NCBI GenBank assembly: GCA_963989385.1
Contig: OZ022507.1
Location: 54,137,400-54,201,399 of the forward strand
Length of the DNA: 64,000 nucleotides
Source: Ctena decussata
Taxonomy: Eukaryota; Mollusca; Bivalvia; Lucinida; Lucinidae
Direction: 5' to 3'
Shown here: positions 11,171 through 21,931 of the stretch, piece by piece
Layout of the letters: each line of letters starts with the position of its first letter
Numbering within the stretch: the stretch's first letter is position 1
The notes under the pieces: generated by a model
Seen by the model: only the letters and a program-made list of their open reading frames with translations
Told to the model about the DNA's origin: nothing
Database searches by the model: none
Made by a program: the position numbers and the translations under genes

Positions 11171-11665
11171 AATTGATACGGAACCCCGGAAGGGACATTT
11201 CCTTTCCGGTATTTATTAGAATAGAAACTGAAACAACAAAATTAGAATAGAAATCAAAACAAGAAATACCTCGTTTAAACGACTAATTATATCGTTAAAA
11301 CGACTTATTATATCGTTTAAAAGACATATCATGATATAATATATACGTCATTTAAACGCTAATATTTTTGTTTTGATTTCCGTTCCAATTTTCATGTTTC
11401 GAATTCCCTTCTGCTAAATATCGCAGAGGAAAAGAGATGATAGTTCGTTTAAACGACATAATTGTGGCATTTCTTTTCTGTTTTTCTTGATTTAATTTTC
11501 TTCCTGGTTTTCTTGTTTTAATTTCCATTCTATTCTACATCGTTTAAGCGATATAATAAGTCGTTTAAACGAGATATTTGCTGTTTTGTTTTCCATTCTA
11601 GATTTTTTTTCAATTTCTATTCTGATAAATATCGGAAAGGAAATGTCTATTCCGGGTTCCGTAGA
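11171..11665. mobile_element. ~495-bp inverted-repeat element rich in CGTTTAAACG palindromes
   Basis: The ends are inverted: CGGAACCCCGGAAGGGACAT on the left and the complement of a close variant on the right. Inside, TCGTTTAAACGA and one-base variants recur about eight times, spaced tens of bases apart, on both sides of the centre. No coding capacity. It lies in mucin intron 2. Confidence 0.75.
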
Positions 11666-12000
11666 ATTATGATTACTCAAAATACCGCCATGTGCTCAAG
11701 TTGTGAGCTGGTGTATTCTAAATAGAAGATTCGATAACTTATTGCATGTTATCTCTAAGACTGTTTACTGACATTGCTTTAAGGCTTACGTGATAGATGC
11801 TTTCAATCAAAGAAGAACTTAAAAAAATGTTTTTTCTTTGTTTCAGATTTGTTGCCTGCAAAAAGATATCTGAACTTATGTAAATATTCATACTTTGGAA
11901 ATTGATGTGCTAAAAACTTTAACAGTGAAGGTATGTAGTTTAGTCTTTATTTCACTCAACTCTCTGTTACAACATGAACAGCCATTACTAATCAGAACGA

Positions 12001-12275
12001 TTGATTGATTGATTGATTTGTTGCTTTACGTCTACGGTAAACAGCTATGGTCATGTCGGGTCGGTCAGTTAACCTAACCACTTTGTTCCTGGGCAGGCTT
12101 AGACCTTCAAAGTGGTTAACCAGTACTAAGTGCCCATACTTTCGCCAGTAATTGACAACTGCCCTTCTTGAATCAGCAGAAGGAGAAACGAAATTATGTG
12201 ACCAGCCGGGTATCGAACCCAGGACCTCTGACATATGAGTCAGGTGCCCTACCGATTGCGCTACACGGCCCCGGC
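12001..12275 (-). mobile_element. SINE-1 copy c, full length, 14-bp TSD
   Basis: GATT-repeat tail, body and tRNA-like head ending at GGCCCCGGC. The flanks are ACTAATCAGAACGA (11987-12000) and ACTAATCAAAACGA (12276-12289). It lies in intron 2, 28 bp from the exon 2 donor. Confidence 0.93.
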
Positions 12276-12303
12276 ACTAATCAAAACGAACTGAACAAGT
12301 TAC

Positions 12304-13518
12304 CCGTTACGTCTTTCTTCAATTTCAGCAAATCTCTAGCATCAGCAGAAAGTGTTGTTGACACAGTACTTGAACCTGCTGCTTCTGATGACGTTGGTGC
12401 ATTTGGTGTTGATGACGATGTAGGCGTAGTTGTTGGTTCCTCTGATAATGTAGTGTTTGTGGCTGGAGTTGATGATTTACTTGGCGATAATGATATACTA
12501 GGCGTTGTGGTTGGTTTTGAGGAAGTTTCAGTGTCTGTTGTTTCAGGTTTCGTAGATGCGTCAGCAACAACGGTGGTAGTTTTATTTGATTCAGTCGTTG
12601 TATTTTCACTAGACTGTGCCGTGGTATTTTCAATGGGTCGCGTGGTCGAATTAACAGTAGGCTGTGCTGTTGTATATGCACTAGATTGTGTGGTCGTATT
12701 TGCGCTTGGCTGTAGGGTCGTGTTTTCATTTGGCTGTGTGGTTGTATTTCCACTTTGCTGTGTGGTGGTAACACCAATTGGCTGTGTAGTTGTATCATCT
12801 TTTGAAGTAGTAGTATTTAATGATGAAGTAGTTGATACCGGTAATGTTACATTAATGGCCGTAGACTGTGTAGCTGAATAACCTGTGGTTATAGTTACAG
12901 CCAAGGTCGTTGTTGAATTGGCTGGAACTGAAGCATTTGTAGGTGAGTTTGCAGTTGTTTGAACTGGACCTGTAGTTGTACTTGAAAACGTTTGAGAGGC
13001 TGAGGTTTGAACAATTGCCGAAGTCGTCGACTGGGTGGTACTGTTATTTGGCTGAGTTTGTGTGGTTTCTGTTCTAGGTGTTGAGGTACTAGAGTGATTT
13101 GTAACTGCTTGAGAAGTGGTTACAGCATTAGTACCAGTGCTTGTTGAATTGTCGGTAGACTGCGTGACATTATTTGACCCTGTAGTAACAGAGGTTACCG
13201 TATTAGAAGTTGTTGTCGTTGTGGATTGCGTAGTATTATTAACTGAGCTTGTGGTCGCCGGAGACGAAGTTGAATTGTCGGTATTTGAAACTGCCGTGCT
13301 TGTTTGGTTGGTTATTGTTGAAGTACTACCAGTTGTACCAAGTGTAGTATTCGTTACTGCATCAGATTTATCTGTCTCGGTTAAATAAGTAGATGAAGGA
13401 GATGATGTCGATGTTGATATTTCTGTTGTGGTGGTGGCTGAAGATGATGTTGATGCTGATGAAGGTGTAGTAGAAGCATTTGAGACAGACTGACAAGCTA
13501 TCACAAAGATAAACACTC
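12304..13518 (-). CDS. membrane mucin-like protein, exon 2 (Ser/Thr-rich ectodomain)
   Basis: Main exon (1215 nt) of a five-exon gene: 17471-17501, 12304-13518, 10916-11018, 8435-8495, 7577-7798. All four junction phases agree (1, 1, 2, 0) and the total is 544 codons with the stop. The exon starts at an acceptor (TTTGTTTCAG) with the rest of a signal peptide, VFIFVIACQSVSNA, then about 385 residues of almost only Ser, Thr, Asn, Pro, Ala and Gln with more than 15 N-glycosylation sequons and many O-glycosylation sites. Eight exact-length 8-residue repeats of the type PxxNTTxQ lie at 12594-12785. The donor ACGG|GTAACT is at 12303. The product should be a heavily glycosylated type I cell-surface protein; no adhesion or enzymatic domain is visible. 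An open frame of the opposite strand (12168-12881) is its shadow. Confidence 0.85.
12594..12785 (-). repeat. 8 x 24-nt coding tandem repeat (mucin octapeptide)
   Basis: Eight consecutive 24-nt units keep the reading frame. Each encodes a variant of [P/S]xxNTTxQ, most with an N-glycosylation sequon. Units differ at several positions, so the array is not a recent slippage product. Confidence 0.9.
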
Positions 13519-13601
13519 CTGAAACAAATGTAGTGACTTGATTAGTGATCCAATTAAGAAGGAAAAAAAGGGATAACTTTAGGATAATTTTCCATATTTT
13601 T

Positions 13602-13724
13602 CAACAACATATGTTGTGACCGCTCATTAGAAACGTCTTGGAGACGAAAATATGTTGTTACCCCTCAGTAGAACCGTCTCGCCAAGACAGTTCTAATGAT
13701 GGATCACAACATATGTTTTCGTTG
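13602..13724. repeat. inverted-repeat element with ACATATGTTGTG ends
   Basis: AACATATGTTGTGACC on the left faces GGATCACAACATATG on the right, with internal inverted pairs CATTAGAA/TTCTAATG and GTCTTGG/CCAAGAC. A small MITE-like hairpin in mucin intron 1. The hairpin at 25119-25172 shares the ACCACAACAT motif. Confidence 0.7.
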
Positions 13725-13756
13725 AGAGATAAGAAAACGTATCTCTGAATTATCCG

Positions 13757-13860
13757 AGCGGGCACAGGACGTCGTAATGACGTCGTACAGACGTTGATGC
13801 GACGTCATTACGTCGCATCGACGTCAGTACAACATCATTTCAACGTCATGTGCTTGCTGG
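13757..13860. mobile_element. MITE-2 (GACGTC palindrome), copy 1
   Basis: Ends read GCGGGCACAGGACGTC and, inverted, GACGTCATGTGCTTGCTGG variants; the interior is a chain of GACGTC palindromes. Same family as 30371-30458 and the pairs in the 5S-bearing units. Confidence 0.8.
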
Positions 13861-13948
13861 TATCCCGGTAATATGCCTTCTTATCTGAAGCTCTGCTTGA
13901 TATCTTAAATTGAGGGCTATCTATTGAGAGGAGTTTATATCCTTTTTA

Positions 13949-15088
13949 GCTCGCCTGAACGAAAGTTCAGGAAGAGCTATTGTTGTCACCACGGCGTCGG
14001 CGTCCGCGTCCGCGTCCGCGTCAGCGTCGGCGTCCGGATTGGATGTTTTGGTTAAAGTTTTTTAAAGACCTATATCTCCCTAACCCATGGATGGATTCTT
14101 TTGATACTTGCACTGTAGTTAGATATTGGTCCAAAGTTTAACATGGTACCACCCCCACCCCACTCCTTGACCTTGATGGCAAGGTCATGGACTTAGAAAA
14201 TTGGGAGTTTTTTGGGACTGGATGTTTTGGTTAAAGTTTTCTAAAGCCCAGTATCTCCCTAACCCATGGATGGATTCCTTTGATACTTGCACTGTAGTTA
14301 GATATTGGTCTAAAGTTTTCCAAGGTACTACTCCCACCCCCCTCAGTGACCTTGATGTCAAGGTCATGGGCTTAGAAAATTGTCTTTTTATTGATTGGAT
14401 GTTTTGGTTAAAGTTTTTTAATGACACATATCTCCTGAAACCATAGATGAATTCTTTTTATATTTGCACTGTAGTTAGATATTAGTCCAAAGTTTTACAG
14501 AGTACTACCCAAGCCATGCTCGGTTACCTTGATGTCAAGGTCAGGCACTTAGGAAATTTGGTCTTTATTAAAGTTTTCTAATTGCGTACTGATTCATAAT
14601 GCTTGGCAGAGATTTAGTTTACATTTGAACTGATGTTAGACACTTTTTTGAGTTTTTACAAAACACTATGTACTTACCCGACTGGATGACCTTGATGTCA
14701 AGGTCATGGACTTTGAGTTTTGTCTTAAAGATTTTGATTAGTTTTATATTAATGAAGACATAATTTCACAGTGCCACAATGGACTCAGTTGATACTAATA
14801 TTTGGACTGATGTTAGATAACGGTTAAAGGCTTTGATACATCCTAGCCCTGCCCTCCTCCCCCCTACCCCTTAGTTCTTTGACCTCAAGCTCATGGACTT
14901 TGAAATTTCATGTGGATTTTTTTTTTTTTATTTTAAGACATTTCTGAGATAGCTTTTGTTTATAAATGTGTTGTCATTATGGACATGCTTGCCTGAAGTT
15001 TTATACATAGCAGTCCACACCACCATACCGACTGTGTGATGGGCAAGCACCTATTCAGGCGAGCTATGCTGTCAGGCGACAGCTCTTG
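13949..15088. mobile_element. ~1.1-kb element with AGCTCGCCTGA / AGGCGAGCT ends
   Basis: The left end AGCTCGCCTGAACGAAAGTT and right end ATTCAGGCGAGCTATG are inverted copies; an extra inverted GAGCTATT/AGCTCTTG pair lies just inside. A short GCGTCG/GCGTCC array follows the left end (about 13993-14035). The body is an array of ~178-bp units. No coding capacity. It lies in mucin intron 1. Confidence 0.75.
14041..14575. repeat. tandem array, ~178-bp unit, three good copies with decayed extension
   Basis: GGATGTTTTGGTTAAAG recurs at 14041, 14220 and 14397, followed each time by GCACTGTAGTTAGATATT and by GACCTTGATGTCAAGGTCAT. More decayed units continue to about 14900. Confidence 0.9.
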
Positions 15089-15139
15089 TTTCAAAGCGAT
15101 GCGAATCTGCATCGAAACTTTTTGTTTCCCGGTTGACTA

Positions 15140-15295
15140 AATAGAGAATCTTACATGAGTCTCATGTATTATTGAATTTATTAAACGAGTTGGGGAAAGA
15201 GATAAGATGCGAGGCTCTGCCGAGCATATTATCTCTTTCACCAACGAGTTTAATAAATTCAATAATACAGGTGCACGAGTGCAAGATTCTATTTA
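15140..15295. mobile_element. 156-bp palindromic MITE
   Basis: Outer pair AATAGAGAATCTTAC / GCAAGATTCTATT; inner arms ATTATTGAATTTATTAAACG and complement around a GC-richer loop near 15206-15227. In mucin intron 1. Confidence 0.85.
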
Positions 15296-15974
15296 TTATA
15301 TGACACTAAAATCGCATTTTATATGCAAATTTTGCACTAAAACGTTACGATTTCGCCATTAGAAAACGCGACGTTAATGGCCGCCAACGCATAACGTTAC
15401 GACGTAATTTTCATATTTAATCCACTAGTGGATTATCGTTTTTAATGCATGGCTTTATTACACTCTCAGATGCGACGTCATATGATAAAGCCTTTTTAAT
15501 ACGCTAATCTCATAGGAAAAAATGAATATCCGTCTACTCGTTTCCACACCAAGATAATGACATGACATTTTCGGGATGTTTTTACCATATATGAGCCTAG
15601 CGGTCATGTGACCAGGGCTGTTTGACCATACTTTTGCTCCTACGCCCCTTGGAGCTTCCATATGATATTTGGGTTGAAATGACCCAGCAGTTTTTGAAGA
15701 GAAGATATTTGAAAACGACGGCGGATGACGGATGCATCCATATGATACATGTTTAAGTTCATCTTTTAGCGTCCGGTTCAGGTGAGTTAAAAGATTTTAC
15801 CCATTTATGCTTAGTGTCCCATAAACGGGCCATAGGCAAACAGAGCAGATAATGATCAGGTGCCGAAAAACGCGGTGCACTTCCAGCGATAGCTAATGCT
15901 ATAGGATTATACCTAATGTTTTGCAGGAAGTTCTTCACCTTGCAGTTGTTTTAATGAATAACCAAACGGCATAT

Positions 15975-16210
15975 GAGCCGCGACGCGAGAAACCCAACAA
16001 TGTGGTCGTGCGTCCAGCGCAGACTCAGATCAGCCTGGGCATCCGCCCAGTCTGATCAGAGTCTTCGCTTTCCGCATGAAGGTAGCTTAGTCCCTCAGCT
16101 ACCCTTTAAGCGCTTAGCAAAGAGTCTCATCAGACTGGGTGAATGCACAGGCTGATCTGAGTCTGCGCTGGGCGGACGACCACATTGTTGGTTTTCTCGT
16201 GTCGCGGCTC
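15975..16210. mobile_element. MITE-1 copy C
   Basis: Complete palindromic copy in mucin intron 1, with ATAT on both sides. It is of the GTCGTGCGCCCAGCGCAGAC-like subfamily. Confidence 0.95.
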
Positions 16211-16707
16211 ATATGAGTCATGCTCTGAACTAAACCATGTGCAACATGGACAACTTTCGCTTTCAGTCCCGTATAAATTACCTGAAAACAATATCTTTTG
16301 AACTTGAAAAAGCATAAATTACAAAGGTCATTGATACTTTCCCTCTTTTATTGTCTTCCTTAAGCAAAAAATATAAGAAATATTATGTTAGGTTGATATT
16401 TTACTAAGACCTTTTTTCATACTGATTAGTCTTCATTTAATAAGGTCACATGTGCTTTATTTTACATGACCTTCATTCTCTAATAGTACGGGTAAAGGGA
16501 AAATAGAGAAAATAAGCAGTACATGTAGAAGGTTACTCAGTTTTTTTTTCGATTTTTTAACACACAAGTTTTAAGTCACAAATGTCGTGTTAGCCTACTT
16601 TTCAATACCATCTTACAATTTTTTGACAATTTTTATAGGAAAATCAAGGAAAAATTAGTGTGGCCATTTATAACAAACTTATACCCTACATCCAAAAACT
16701 TAATTTT

Positions 16708-16872
16708 CAGTACCGAGCGCGACTATATCGAGGTGAGGAAAGTAGCTGGGGACGAAACTCTCGATATCTCCAAGTCGAAGGATATCTCAAACTACTGATA
16801 TTTCGAAGTACATTTTCTCGTCCCAGAAAATTTACTTTTAGATACAGTAGTCTGAGATAATAGGAGTTGAAA
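16708..16872. mobile_element. CAGT..CTCGATATCTC inverted-repeat element, diverged copy
   Basis: The core AAATTTTCT...AGAAAATTT with flanking ATATCTCAAACTACTGATA pairs matches the elements at 20486-20704 and 30565-30798. Those end in CAGTCAACTCTCGATATCTC-like repeats next to TA, which suggests a pogo/Tigger-type family. Confidence 0.65.
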
Positions 16873-16925
16873 CGTAAAGAAAAATAGGAAATGTGTCAAA
16901 AATTACATTCTTTGATAAAAGAAAG

Positions 16926-17089
16926 GAGCGGCTATAGTGTAGTGGATAACACTCCAGACTACGTGTACCAATCCAGGGATCGCAAGATCGATTCCCCGCT
17001 TCTCCGGTCTTTCGGGTGAGACTTTAAACCGAGGTCCCGTCTCCATATGACCTCGTTGTTGGTGGGACGTTAAACCCGAGTTCACTCAC
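16926..17089 (+). mobile_element. SINE-4, tRNA-derived, 13-bp TSD
   Basis: tRNA-like head with TAGTGTAGTGG (A-box-like) and GATCGATTCCCC (B-box-like), then a body with GGGACGTTAAACCCGAG and a TCACTCACTT tail. Flanked by TTGATAAAAGAAAG (16912-16925) and TTGATAAAAGAGAG (from 17090). Confidence 0.85.
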
Positions 17090-17115
17090 TTGATAAAAGA
17101 GAGTACTTTGAGATT

Positions 17116-17351
17116 GAGCCGCGACATGACAAAACCAACAATGTGGTCGTGCGCCCACAGTAGACTCAGATAAGTCTGGGCATCCGCCCAGTTTGATCAG
17201 ACTCTTCATTAAATGCTCAAAGGGTAGCTAAGAGTCTAAGCTACCTCCATGCGGACAGCCAAGGCTCTGATCAGACTGGGCGGATGCCCAGGCTGATCTG
17301 AGTCTGCGCTGGGCGCACAACCACATTGTTGGTTTTGTCGTGTCGCGGCTC
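17116..17351. mobile_element. MITE-1 copy D
   Basis: Complete copy in mucin intron 1, ending about 120 bp from exon 1; about 26 bp beyond SINE-4. Confidence 0.95.
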
Positions 17352-17470
17352 ATATCATTTTATAGTATATCAGTTTTTGAAATAACGGGAGTCACTTTGT
17401 AGTACATGTAGTTGCAGGAGAATTTGTGACACTGCATTTAAAACCAGAAGAAACTATCAGACATACGTAC

Positions 17471-17501
17471 CTAGAATATTCCTCAATTTACCCATCACCA
17501 T
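17471..17501 (-). CDS. membrane mucin-like protein, exon 1 (start and first part of signal peptide)
   Basis: A 31-nt coding exon starting ATGGTGATGGGT and ending CTAG|GTACGT at 17470, phase 1. Joined to exon 2 it reads MVMGKLRNIL-G-VFIFVIACQ, a textbook signal peptide (basic start, hydrophobic core, SNA-S cleavage site). Exon 2 alone has no ATG in this frame, since its first long-frame codon is GTG, so an upstream exon is required. This is the only candidate found by eye with start, donor and phase all right. Intron 1 would be 3952 bp. A second in-frame ATG is the third codon. Confidence 0.7.
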
Positions 17502-17605
17502 CTGCTCGTAATTTGTTCTCCAGTAGGAATAATCTATACTCTTTAACTTCTAGACACATTTACGCTTCGTTTGGCTGAAAAGGTACAGAAAATATTTTCT
17601 AAAAG

Positions 17606-17800
17606 GTGTATGGGTAAACTATTAGGCGAAGCAACTCTGTTTTCTTTTTGCCTCCCTTCTCAACGGGGATAAACCCTTGAAGGAAAGATTATAGACACCT
17701 AGGAGCGAACTCTTTCCTTTCCTTTAAGTGTAGCCCCATTTTTAGGGGTTCTTTGTCGAAGGAAACAAATAGAAAGTCACAAAAACTTTTTGCCTTTGTA
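17606..17800. repeat. palindromic family P, copy 1 (diverged)
   Basis: TTTGCCTCCCTTCTC on the left, an AAGGAAAG...CTTTCCTTT core, and a right side with AGTCACAAAAACTTTTTGCC. Better copies are at 40297 and 52594. Confidence 0.6.
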
Positions 17801-18317
17801 TAAATGGCACAGGAATATAGTCAATGCTACACCTTTTAGATTATTCTACATGTATCAACAAATGAATGATGGCGTTCCAATTAAACATCGCAATCAATGA
17901 AACCACAGTTGTACTATAAAACAGCGTACTTATGTATGGAAGTTAATTTTCCGTCGTTTAAGGGTAAAGACCGGGAAGAACTCCTAATCGTTGTAACAGG
18001 ATGCCATTTTAGTATTGACGTGCAATGTTCGAACTCTCCAAACACTTTGAATGCCGGCTAAAACTGCTATATTTGTTCCTTGTTTACATGTATGTTTACA
18101 CAGACACGGAATGAAAATTTTCTAAAATTGACAATTTTATTCCCTCTACCCATATACATGTATTTCACACTGTTGACAGTGGAACTTTACATCCAGAATT
18201 GCATCCGTCCTAGCTTGTGAGTCGGAGTAGGCCAGTTCGCACAAAAGGGGGGTATCAATAAGGTGGGTTTTCTGCATCCTACCAAAATTTTCTTTTTTTA
18301 ACTGATGGTATACTCCA

Positions 18318-19605
18318 ATGTGTCTAGTTTATTGGACCATATGTGACTTTGGTCGGAAAGCCCTACTTACTGAGCTATGGGTCCACAGAAGTGGGTGGGG
18401 TAATCCAACATGGTTTTAGCCTGTCTTGTAAAAACATTCTCATTTGGTAGAAGAGTACAGCAGACAGACAGGATTTGATAAAATGATTAACAGAACATCT
18501 AAACTATATTTCCGTATCATTTTATTTGGTTTAATTTGAACATATGTTGTCGAAAAAGACTTCCATTGACATTCAACATTTTTTTATATTTTTGTCATCA
18601 ATTTTCAATATTTCTTGGCCTTATTTTTAAATAAACAGACCAGTTGTCATCAAACTCATGTCAAGGAAGCACCCTGACCAGGACAATCGGCTGATGTGAC
18701 CAGAATTTCACAATGACCTAGTTTTCATGGTCGACTGAACACATAAACTTGCTTTGAAGATGTTTTTTTTTTTTCATTTAATTTTGACCTAGAATTACGA
18801 ACCTTTGGTCAAATTACTATTTTAACTGCTATATTATGCCCTACACCCCCGTCACTAAAGGTGAAAGAATACATATTGGCTTCAGATCGGATCTCCTTGG
18901 CGTCTGCATCTGTGTCTGTGTCTCATACTTTGACCTTGGAAACAAGGTCAAGGTAAGATTTTGATGACCTTGACCTTGTTTCCAAGGTCACAGAAGGACT
19001 TAATATGTGACACATACACAAATGCAGATGCCAACGAGATCCGCACTGAAGCCAATATGTATACTCTCACCTTTAGTGGCGGGGCCGTGGGGCATAATAT
19101 AGCAGTTAAAATAGTAATTTGACCAAAGGTTCCTAATTCTAGGTCAAACAGAAAGAAAACCATCTTCCAAGCAAATTTTTGTGTTCAGTCGACCATGAAA
19201 ACTAGGTCATTGTGAAATTCTGGTCACATCATCTGAATGGCCTTGTCAAGGTGCTTCCTTGACATGAGTTTGATGATAACATGTCTGTTTATTTAACAAT
19301 AAGGCCAAGAAAAATTGAAAATTGAGGTCAAAAAAATAAAAAAATGCTGAATGTCGAAGGAAGTCTTTTTTGACAACATATGTTCAAATTAAACCAAATA
19401 AAATGATATGGAAATATAGTTTAGATGTTCTGTTAATCATTTTATTAAATCCTGTCTGTCTGCTGTACTCTTCTACCAAATGAGAATGTTTTTACAAGAC
19501 AGGCTAAAACCATGTTGGATTACCCCACCCACTTCTGTGGACCCATAGCTCAGTAAGGAGGGCTTTCCGACCAAAGTCACATATGGTCCAATAAACTAGA
19601 CACAT
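18318..19605. repeat. 1.29-kb foldback (large inverted repeat)
   Basis: The left arm starts ATGTGTCTAGTTTATTGGAC and the right arm ends in its complement. The arms (~620-640 bp each, high identity by eye) meet at a ~12-bp spacer near 18955-18966, flanked by TTGACCTTGGAAACAAGGTC and its inverse. No coding capacity. The palindrome could extrude as a cruciform or give one long hairpin RNA. Transposon origin is possible, but no TSD is evident. Confidence 0.92.
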
Positions 19606-19615
19606 AAAATTTTTC

Positions 19616-20010
19616 AGGATGAAGACATTTATAACATTTTGCGATTTTACTAGTTTTGAGTTTCAACGCAAAATGTTATAATGTTAAATATATAACATTT
19701 TGCGTTCCACTAATTGTTATGAATTTTTCGTTGTTATGACATTTTGCGGTGTGAAGAAATTTATAAAAAAAAATGCATTTTATTTCTTTTGATATTCGAC
19801 GTAATATGCTATTTAGTTATATTATTTTGCGTTCCTCTAATTGTATAAAATTTTGCGCTATTATAACATTATTCAGCATAAAAAAATAACACTTTGTGTT
19901 TTATCAGTTTTTAGATTCGACGCAAAATGTTTTAAAGTTTTAACATTTTGCGTTCCATTAATTGTTATAACATTTTGCGTTGTTTTTACATTTTACGGGA
20001 TGAAAACACT
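19616..20010. repeat. tandem array, ~130-bp unit x3, AACATTTTGCG motif
   Basis: Three units start near 19617, 19751 and 19877. Each has an ACGCAAAATGTT or ACGTAATATGCT box followed by TTTTGCGTTCC-ACTAATTGT. It begins 11 bp after the foldback ends, so the two may belong to one element. Confidence 0.8.
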
Positions 20011-20485
20011 ATTTCAGTGGACCAGTCTACCCCTGCTCAGACAAGTCCAGTTCCAATGTAATAGATGCCTGAATTGACTTTACTGGCACTTATACACTTT
20101 CTTCAGTAATTCACTGTGTATTTAATGAGACAGTATAGGCCCTGACCAGAACTGCTTTCTGTCTTCTGATGCGAATGATCATTAAATTGGACGCTAGGCA
20201 TCAGCGAATTAATTTTTCCGACATGCGAAGGCTATTATGAGCAGCATTTAATATGATAGCTTTGATTTCCTTTGATGAAAACGCGGTTCAAATGATTTAA
20301 AAAAAAAAACGTCTGTCTAAGTTGCCACAAGGTCACATTTGCATCTATAAGTATCTAAAGTTTTATATAACGTTTTCATTGTTTTCTGTTACGGAACTTA
20401 GTGTTTAGTTAACATTTCCTGACAATCTTAATGCATGAACTTTCAGAACATATTCAAACTCAATTGTTAAAGTAAATTCAATGTG

Positions 20486-20704
20486 CAGTCAGGTCCCGAT
20501 ATCTCAAAGTCAAAGTTCATCCTAAACTAATGATATCTCAAAGTAAATTTTCTGGTCCCAGAAAATTTACTTTGAGATATCAGTAGTTTGGAATACATGT
20601 AACATGAATTGAAATGTAAATAAAAATAGGAAATTAGTCAAAACCATATTTTTATATAAGATGGTAAGTTGTGATATCACTATTTGAGATATCGAGAGTT
20701 GACT
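20486..20704. mobile_element. CAGT..CTCGATATCTC inverted-repeat element (pogo-like MITE)
   Basis: Ends CAGTCAGGTCCCGATATCTC and inverse of CAGTCAACTCTCGATATCTC; near-perfect central palindrome CAAAGTAAATTTTCTGG / CCAGAAAATTTACTTTG. A TA follows the right end. No coding capacity. Confidence 0.8.
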
Positions 20705-20910
20705 GTATCTGATCTGACTGTTTTGTAGTTTAGTGTAAACAATATTTTATTCAACATACTGAGCAAATATGAACAATACAATTTCACAAGAACAATAACT
20801 CTATACAGTAGCTTGAAAGGGATTCAGAAGAAAGTCTACGACTTATGTAATATGTATCCCACTGTTACTGTATACAATTTTCTAAATAACAAGTGATTTG
20901 AAGTATACTA

Positions 20911-21931
20911 CGAGGGTTGATCCAGAAGTAATGTCACTGCAGCTATAGAATCATGTAGAATAAAGGGAGGCCAATAAAATTTCGTATCCAAGTACCTTAA
21001 TCTACTTGCAAAATGGGCTGGAAATGTCATAGAAATACAGTGCACAGTAACTGAGATATCGAGATAGACAGAAGGCATGGTAACGAAACGCGCCGCGCGT
21101 CATTGACGTTGTTATCGCACCAGACGAAATTTCGATATTGTGTCATGTCCAAAGTAGCATATTCGCTGTTCCAGCATAGTACTTATGTCTCTTCACCCAT
21201 GTTTATCTCATCTTTAATATTACTTGAAGGGCCCCGCTACTCAACTTTAAGAATTTTACACAATATTCAAATTTCAGAACATTGATCTTCATCTATGGGG
21301 TCCAAACAAGAGTGACGTTTTCGTCTGACATTGCACATAAAGGCCTTCCGGTTTTCAGACTATCCTCTAGCGACTCATATGCACGCGTATCGCGCTGATT
21401 GCAGCTTTAAAGAAGCCTCATAATAACTATTATTTAACCACATGTCTTACTAAACAGCTCTAGAGTCTCTATTGGTGATATTCCAATTTTGAGGCAAAAC
21501 CGCACATGTATATCAGCTGACGCGTATTTGTCAGAAATCAACATTTTTACTCTCGGCAGTAACAAGTATTAGCGCTAGCTAGCAAACTTCAAACTGCAGT
21601 GACGATATTAAAATTTCAACAGTGGGCGACAGAAATATATTTCGTCATCGTATCAAATTTTCATCTGATTTGGCGCGTTAGTTTGATTTTGATTTGTGAT
21701 TGCCTTTGAAAATTATGTTCATGTAATTAACGTTATTCTGACGTGCGGCGCGATGGCGTCGGTGGCATACTTTGAACGTCTTTATAACTGGAAAGAAAAG
21801 AGATTCAAGTTATATATTTATTCTGTAAATCAGAACTGAATTGCGGGGCAGCTTGATATGATTTTTATAATAATGCTACGATGAATAAGCGCGCAGTGGA
21901 CACAGTGACATTACTTCTGGATCAACCCTTG
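20911..21931. mobile_element. mariner-like element, 1021 bp, TA target, no transposase left
   Basis: Terminal inverted repeats CGAGGGTTGATCCAGAAGTA and CAAGGGTTGATCCAGAAGTA run at least 27 bp, through ATGTCACTG. The element is flanked by TA at 20909-20910 and 21932-21933, as for Tc1/mariner. No open frame of transposase length or recognisable catalytic motif is found. Confidence 0.85.

Noticed and set aside
12168..12881. 237-codon plus-strand frame rich in Val
   Set aside because: It is the opposite strand of the Thr/Asn-rich mucin exon, where Thr and Asn codons become Val and Val/Ile codons, and it starts inside a SINE.
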